Part shown: positions 6,611 to 10,625 of the stretch, one piece after another
Layout: each line of letters begins with the position of its first letter
How positions within the stretch are numbered: the first letter of the stretch is position 1
DNA from: an uncultured Ignavibacteriota bacterium
GTDB taxonomy: Bacteria; Bacteroidota; Ignavibacteria; UBA10030; UBA8401
Direction: 5' to 3'
Assembly: GCA_903907305.1 (NCBI GenBank)
Contig: CAIVNT010000680.1
Span: forward strand, 1 to 10,625
DNA length: 10,625 bases
Notes under the pieces: generated by a model
Told to the model about the DNA's origin: nothing
The model's database searches: none
What the model saw: only the letters and a program-made list of their open reading frames with translations
Translations under genes and position numbers: made by a program

Positions 6611-7939
6611 TTAGAGAAGATTGCTGGCAAGTTCCGCCAGTTTGGAGCGTTCCCCTTTTTCAAGATTGATATGGGCGTAGATCTTCTGTCCCTGCATCTT
6701 CTCGATCAGATAACTGAGCCCGTTGGACTGGCTGTCCAGATACGGATGATCGATCTGGTAGATGTCGCCGGTCAGCACGATCTTCGTCCCCTCACCTGCA
6801 CGCGTGATGATGGTCTTCACTTCATGCGGCGTAAGATTCTGCGCTTCATCCACGATGAAATAGATCTTCACGAGACTGCGTCCGCGGATATAAGAGAGTG
6901 CTTCAATGACGAGTTTCTCATCCTGCAGCAGCTGATCGATGCGCTGATACTGCTGATCCGATTCCTGATACTGATTCTTTATGACATTCAGATTATCGAA
7001 CAACGGCTGCATGTATGGATTGAGCTTGGATTCGATGTCGCCGGGAAGATAACCGATATCCTTGTTCGACAGCGGAACAATGGGGCGGGCCATGAATATC
7101 TGGCGGTATATTTTTTTTCGTTCCAACGCCGCGGCAAGTGCCAGCAATGTTTTTCCCGTTCCCGCTTTGCCGGAAATGGTCACAAGCTGAATGTCTGGAT
7201 TGAGTAATGCATTCAGTGCAAAGATCTGTTCCGCGTTGTGGGGGGCAATACCGTAGGCGACGGTTTTTTCGATCTTGGCAATGCGCTGACGTTCAGCATC
7301 GTAGGTTCCAAGCGCGGATTGCTTCCCGTTCCGCATGATAACGAATTCATTGGGACGGAAATGATTCTCCGGAAGATCTGCCGGATTCACCTCAAAAGGA
7401 TTCGCATGAAGACGGGCGATCACTTTCTCATCCACATTCTCCGCGGTGCGGTGGCCTGTGTAGAGTTCTGTGAGATTCTTCACCTGGTCATTCTTATAAT
7501 CCTGCGCAAGAAGACCGACCGCTTTTGCTTTCATCCGCAGGTTCACATCCTTGGAAACGAGGATCACTTCACGCTTGGACTGTTCTTTTGCGAGACAGTA
7601 CGCGGTATTGAGTATCTGATGATCGGGCTTTCCGTGAGTGAACGAACCGTTGATATCTTTATGGAAATCGGATTCCAGTTTGACGGAGATCTTGCCAAGC
7701 CCTGCACCGATCTTGATTCCGCCGTTGAAGATACGATCACCGCTCATCGCATCCACATTCCGTGCAAATTCGCGTGCGTGAAAATTTATCGATTCATTTC
7801 CTTTTTTGAACGCATCGAGTTCCTCCAGGACGGTGACCGGAATGACCACGTCGTGCTCTTTGAATTGATAGATACAGGAACTGTCATGTAAAACAACGTT
7901 GGTATCGAGAACAAAGGTCTTCTTTTTTTTGTCTGCCAT
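6611..7939 (-). CDS. PIN-PhoH protein: PIN ribonuclease domain fused to PhoH ATPase
   Basis: A 442-residue cytosolic protein. Numbered from the chosen Met, the PIN domain at about 7-145 carries acidic nuclease residues: Asp12 in FVLDTN, Glu40 in VLEEL, Asp106 in KPDHQIL and Asp131 in SKDVN. The PhoH domain (about 230-442) has Walker A GKAGTGKT (257-264), the PhoH signature region around ARPIVPL and GYLPGD, and Walker B IYFIVDEAQN (359-368). PIN-PhoH proteins are RNA helicase/ribonuclease enzymes, in some species part of toxin-antitoxin-like pairs; no antitoxin gene lies upstream here. The frame is open to an ATG at 8005, adding 22 residues of unconserved sequence. I chose 7939 because the family normally begins just before the LDTN strand and a TATAAA-like box lies inside the extra stretch (7983-7988). 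Neither start has a good ribosome site. It leads the unit PhoH-glycosyltransferase-deacylase. Confidence 0.88.
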   Translation of the reverse strand: MADKKKKTFVLDTNVVLHDSSCIYQFKEHDVVIPVTVLEELDAFKKGNESINFHAREFARNVDAMSGDRIFNGGIKIGAGLGKISVKLESDFHKDINGSFTHGKPDHQILNTAYCLAKEQSKREVILVSKDVNLRMKAKAVGLLAQDYKNDQVKNLTELYTGHRTAENVDEKVIARLHANPFEVNPADLPENHFRPNEFVIMRNGKQSALGTYDAERQRIAKIEKTVAYGIAPHNAEQIFALNALLNPDIQLVTISGKAGTGKTLLALAAALERKKIYRQIFMARPIVPLSNKDIGYLPGDIESKLNPYMQPLFDNLNVIKNQYQESDQQYQRIDQLLQDEKLVIEALSYIRGRSLVKIYFIVDEAQNLTPHEVKTIITRAGEGTKIVLTGDIYQIDHPYLDSQSNGLSYLIEKMQGQKIYAHINLEKGERSKLAELASNLL

Positions 7940-8107
7940 TGCGTTGTTTGTACCCCAAGTAGTGAATGGAAATAGTGATTTATTTATACCATTAAGACCT
8001 TTCATGTTTTAAAAACCTGGAAGGTGTTGGAACTAATAAAGGGCTATAGATATTCAGGCGAATGTGGAAATTCGGGAAAAAACGGGGGAATACTCTGATT
8101 GTCTTTA

Positions 8108-8136
8108 TTGGCAAGAATGGTCTCTTGTTCAAGAAT
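8108..8136 (+). promoter_or_regulatory. Candidate plus-strand promoter upstream of an orphan terminator
   Basis: TTGGCA (8108-8113), 17-base spacer, AAGAAT (8131-8136): five of six and four of six matches to sigma-70 boxes. A transcript from about 8143 would run straight into the terminator ending at 8244. Evidence is only spacing and consensus. Confidence 0.22.
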
Positions 8137-8206
8137 AACTTTAAGTCATTGTAACAAATAGCTTAGAAATACGCAAGGGGCAGGTTCAGATTAGCGAAAG
8201 AATAAC

Positions 8207-8244
8207 AAAGGCGCATAGAATGATTGGTTTCAATGCGCCTTTTT
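8207..8244 (+). terminator. Strong intrinsic terminator, T-run on the plus side
   Basis: AAAGGCGCAT (8207-8216) pairs perfectly over ten bases with ATGCGCCTTT (8233-8242), and the T-run continues to 8244 (five T in a row). Inside the 16-base loop, GAA and TTC can add three pairs. On the minus strand the tail is TTTGTTATTCTTT, also fairly T-rich, so it may stop prolyl oligopeptidase transcripts as well. No plus-strand gene lies upstream for more than 4 kb. Confidence 0.72.
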
Positions 8245-8390
8245 GAGTCTGTAAAATATTATCTGCTTTCTCTCGCAAAAGCGCGAAATATTTCCAATTA
8301 TCCTTTGCGTCTTATCGACTTTACGATTTGCCCCTCAGTGGCTTATCGAGAATTTTATTTTTTGCAAATATTATTTTAAAAACATCTGTC

Positions 8391-8450
8391 ATGCCCGAAT
8401 GTTCCTATCGGGCATCCATTTTCCGGATTTCCGCCAAAATCATGCGGGAA
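8391..8450. repeat. Paired palindromes, REP-like extragenic element
   Basis: Two short hairpins of the same design. ATGCCCGA (8391-8398) pairs perfectly over eight bases with TCGGGCAT (8408-8415) around a nine-base loop. TTTCCGC (8428-8434) pairs with GCGGGAA (8444-8450), one G-U wobble on the plus strand, around another nine-base loop. A 12-base linker separates them. The CCCG/CGGG cores and flanking GGAATGA resemble dispersed extragenic palindromes of many bacteria. It lies 50-110 bases beyond the prolyl oligopeptidase stop and may act as its 3' end. Confidence 0.5.
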
Positions 8451-8502
8451 TGAAAAATAAATAAATCACGATCATGTTCTCATGAATTTTTTATCTCTAA
8501 TT

Positions 8503-10620
8503 TCACTCCTTCTTCATATACATCGGCGTCACGCCCATATTCCACCAGGTGAACGAATAGATATCCGCTGCTTCTTCGATGATCTTCGCTGTCGGTTTAC
8601 CGGCGCCGTGTCCGGCGGAGGTCTCGATGCGGATCATTACCGGATTTGTCCCTTTGTATTTCTCCTGCATCGTGGAGATGTATTTGAACGAATGTGCCGG
8701 CACAACACGGTCATCATGGTCCGCGGTAGTGACGAGGGTTGCAGGATAATTCACTCCTTCACGGATATTGTGGATAGGTGAATATTTCCTCAGATAATTG
8801 AATTGTACTGAATCATCGCTTGAGCCGTAATCGTTCACCCACGCCCAGCCGATAGTGAATTTATGGAACCGAAGCATGTCCATTACGCCGACGGCGGGAA
8901 GTGCAACCTTGAACAGTTCGGGACGCTGATTGATCGTCGCTCCGATAAGCAGTCCGCCGTTCGAACCTCCCTGAATGGCGAGCTTAGACGGATTCGTATA
9001 TTTAGCGCTGATCAGATATTCCGCTGCCGCTGCAAAATCGTCGAACACATTCTGCTTATTCAATCTCATGCCCGCTTCGTGCCACTTCTCGCCATACTCG
9101 CCGCCGCCGCGCAGATTCGCCACGGCATAGACGCCTCCCTGTTCCAGCCAGAGAAGACGTGAAGCGCTGAAACTGGGGTTGATGGAAATATTGAATCCGC
9201 CGTATGCATAGAGCAGCGCAGGATTATTTCCATCCATCACGATCCCTTTTTTGTGGATGATGAACATCGGTATCTTCGTCCCGTCCTTGCTCGGATAGAA
9301 TACCTGCTTTATTTCATAATCGTTCGGATCGAAATCGACTTCAGTCTTACGGAAGAGAGTGGTTGTTTTCGTCTTCAGATCATATTTATAAATGGTCGAT
9401 GGATATGTAAAAGAAGTGAGTGTATAGAATGTAAATTCATCTTTTCTCTCGCCGCCGAATCCGCCGAGTGTACCGAGCGTCTCCAGCGAGATCTCGTTCT
9501 CTAAATTCCCATTGAGATCATAAACATATGCATGGTGACTAACATCCTTCATATAGACCGCAAAGAGTTTTCCTCCCACAACGGATACAGAAACGAGCGG
9601 TTCCGGTTTTTCGGGTAGGATGGTCTTCCAATTCGATTCTTCGGGATGGGCGGGGTCACACAGCACTACTTTCTGATTTGGAGCATTCTTGTTCGTGGAG
9701 AGCAGCAACTTATCCCCAACATTGTCGATAATGCTGATGTCATCATCGAATGTGGTCATGATCGGTTTGAACTCGGTCCGATTCTTCAGATCGCGGTAAA
9801 ACAACGCATTTCCGTTCGACCCACGCTGACTGAGATACAGCGAGAGGAAACGCTCGTCTTCCGTGAGTCCCACGCTGAAGAGACGCTGTGGATTCGCTTT
9901 ATCTTCATAGACGAGCATATCTTTGGACTGCGGTGTGCCAAGAATGTGATAATAGACTTTATGATAGGCGTTCGATGTGGAAAGTTTGGAACCGGTATCG
10001 CTCGGCGTGGCATAGCGGGAATAATAGAATCCGTTACCGTACCATGCAATCCCGGTGAATTTTGCCCATTCGATCTTATCGTTCAGCAGTTTTTTGGATT
10101 TAACATCCATCACATAGATCTCCCTCCAATCAGAACCCGCTTTGGAAATGGCATATGCGAAATATTTTCCTTCCTTATCGAATGCCGTTCCCTGCAGTGA
10201 TGTTGTCCCGTCGCCGGAAAGTTTGTTCGGATCGAGGAAGAGTTCGGGAGCCGCATCGAGCGAGCCGCGTTGAATATAGAGAATGCTCTGATTCTGCAGT
10301 CCGTCATTCTTATAGAAATACCAGTTCTTTCCAGCGCGGAACGGTGCGGTGTATTTCGGATAGTTGAGGAGTTTCGTCAGTCGTTCTTTTACTTTTTCGC
10401 GGAACGGGATCTTGTCCAGATAGCTGAATGTCACCGCGTTCTGTTCGCCAACCCATTGCTTCACAGAAACTGCGGTATCCTGCTCCATCCAGCGGTAAGG
10501 ATCGTCAACGGATGTTCCAAAATACGAATCTGTATGATCGACTTTGGCTGTTTTCGGATATTGGAACTGCGCTGTTATTATCGATGAAAGAATAACGCAC
10601 AGAAGAATAATTTTTTTCAT
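8503..10620 (-). CDS. Prolyl oligopeptidase, S9A family, exported
   Basis: A 705-residue serine peptidase that cuts short peptides after proline, predicted periplasmic. Residues 1-17 form a signal peptide (MKK then a hydrophobic stretch ending at TAQ). The family opening, DDPYRWME at 39-46, is followed by a seven-bladed propeller over about 75-430 and the alpha/beta-hydrolase domain from about 435. Catalytic Ser553 is in GGSNGG, Asp636 in DHDDRVVP and His671 in SAGHGAGKP. Substrate residues known from the porcine enzyme are kept: Tyr473 in YAYGGFN (oxyanion), Trp594 in GWAWVNDYG (proline pocket) and Arg638. Length is almost the same as the 710-residue porcine enzyme. The gene is intact; the ATG is five bases from the window edge, so its promoter and any upstream partner are not visible. 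Its downstream end faces 497 bases of non-coding DNA. Confidence 0.95.
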   Translation of the reverse strand: MKKIILLCVILSSIITAQFQYPKTAKVDHTDSYFGTSVDDPYRWMEQDTAVSVKQWVGEQNAVTFSYLDKIPFREKVKERLTKLLNYPKYTAPFRAGKNWYFYKNDGLQNQSILYIQRGSLDAAPELFLDPNKLSGDGTTSLQGTAFDKEGKYFAYAISKAGSDWREIYVMDVKSKKLLNDKIEWAKFTGIAWYGNGFYYSRYATPSDTGSKLSTSNAYHKVYYHILGTPQSKDMLVYEDKANPQRLFSVGLTEDERFLSLYLSQRGSNGNALFYRDLKNRTEFKPIMTTFDDDISIIDNVGDKLLLSTNKNAPNQKVVLCDPAHPEESNWKTILPEKPEPLVSVSVVGGKLFAVYMKDVSHHAYVYDLNGNLENEISLETLGTLGGFGGERKDEFTFYTLTSFTYPSTIYKYDLKTKTTTLFRKTEVDFDPNDYEIKQVFYPSKDGTKIPMFIIHKKGIVMDGNNPALLYAYGGFNISINPSFSASRLLWLEQGGVYAVANLRGGGEYGEKWHEAGMRLNKQNVFDDFAAAAEYLISAKYTNPSKLAIQGGSNGGLLIGATINQRPELFKVALPAVGVMDMLRFHKFTIGWAWVNDYGSSDDSVQFNYLRKYSPIHNIREGVNYPATLVTTADHDDRVVPAHSFKYISTMQEKYKGTNPVMIRIETSAGHGAGKPTAKIIEEAADIYSFTWWNMGVTPMYMKKE

Positions 10621-10625
10621 TTGTA

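Larger units (their letters stand above)
8006..8502. other. Intergenic region without a protein gene
   Basis: About 500 bases between the prolyl oligopeptidase stop and the PhoH frame, AT-richer than the genes around it. No open frame of useful length with a ribosome site was seen on either strand. It holds a T-tailed hairpin (8207-8244), two regular small palindromes (8391-8415 and 8428-8450) and a possible plus-strand promoter at 8108-8136. The PhoH promoter must also lie in its left part, but no convincing -35/-10 pair stands out. Confidence 0.7.

Noticed and set aside
6602..7891. Two long plus-strand open frames (about 200 residues each) opposite the PhoH gene
   Set aside because: They lie wholly antisense to a conserved protein with intact motifs, their translations look like shadow sequence with no recognisable domain, and they have no sensible ribosome sites.
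6611..8005. PhoH as part of a PhoAT-type toxin-antitoxin pair
   Set aside because: No small antitoxin-like open frame precedes the gene; the upstream 497 bases are non-coding.
8311..8349. Direct repeat CTTATCGA (8311-8318 and 8342-8349), considered as iterons or a CRISPR remnant
   Set aside because: Only two eight-base copies, no palindromic repeat, no further units and no cas gene; likely chance in AT-rich DNA.
8006..8502. A hidden small protein gene in the intergenic region
   Set aside because: Frames are short and broken by stops, for example the ATG at 8219-8221 gives only a few codons, and none has a ribosome site.
9646..10200. A 184-codon plus-strand open frame opposite the prolyl oligopeptidase
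   Set aside because: Antisense to the propeller-coding part of a well-conserved gene; no domain or ribosome site was seen.

Overview
The window carries eight complete protein-coding genes on about 10.6 kb of roughly half-GC DNA. I see no rRNA, tRNA, CRISPR array, transposase or phage gene. Protein style (exported prolyl oligopeptidase and S15-type hydrolase with short signal peptides, weak or absent Shine-Dalgarno sites at several genes, PIN-PhoH protein) suggests a member of the Bacteroidota/Ignavibacteriota (FCB) group. That is inference from protein character only; there is no taxonomic marker gene here.

Layout, left to right. (1) 2-2194, minus strand: a small cupin gene followed 21 bases later by an exported S15-family alpha/beta hydrolase whose active-site residues match the alpha-amino-acid ester hydrolases. 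(2) 2195-2348: a divergent promoter region. (3) 2349-3855, plus strand: a four-helix DUF2269 membrane protein, then a zinc-free medium-chain NAD(P)H oxidoreductase, with a long perfect hairpin in the 73 bases between them. (4) 3856-3903: a convergent hairpin terminator. (5) 3904-7939, minus strand: a likely operon transcribed PhoH (PIN plus ATPase), glycosyltransferase, D-aminoacylase-like Tat lipoprotein. (6) 8006-8502: about 500 bases without a gene, holding a strong intrinsic terminator, a possible small RNA and a paired palindrome resembling a dispersed extragenic repeat. (7) 8503-10620, minus strand: an exported prolyl oligopeptidase whose start lies five bases from the window edge.

Functionally, three of the eight proteins are exported hydrolases acting on amino-acid or peptide-like bonds (S15 ester/amide hydrolase, D-aminoacylase-like deacylase, prolyl oligopeptidase). 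Together they fit periplasmic breakdown of peptides and modified amino acids, but they sit in three separate transcription units, so joint action is only a suggestion. Most of the window is ordinary chromosomal metabolism. The best leads are the AEH-type carboxylate cluster in the first gene, the Cys-to-Asp change at the metal site of the D-aminoacylase-like protein, and the structured intergenic region at 8108-8460. I found no clear evidence for a wholly new multi-gene system.
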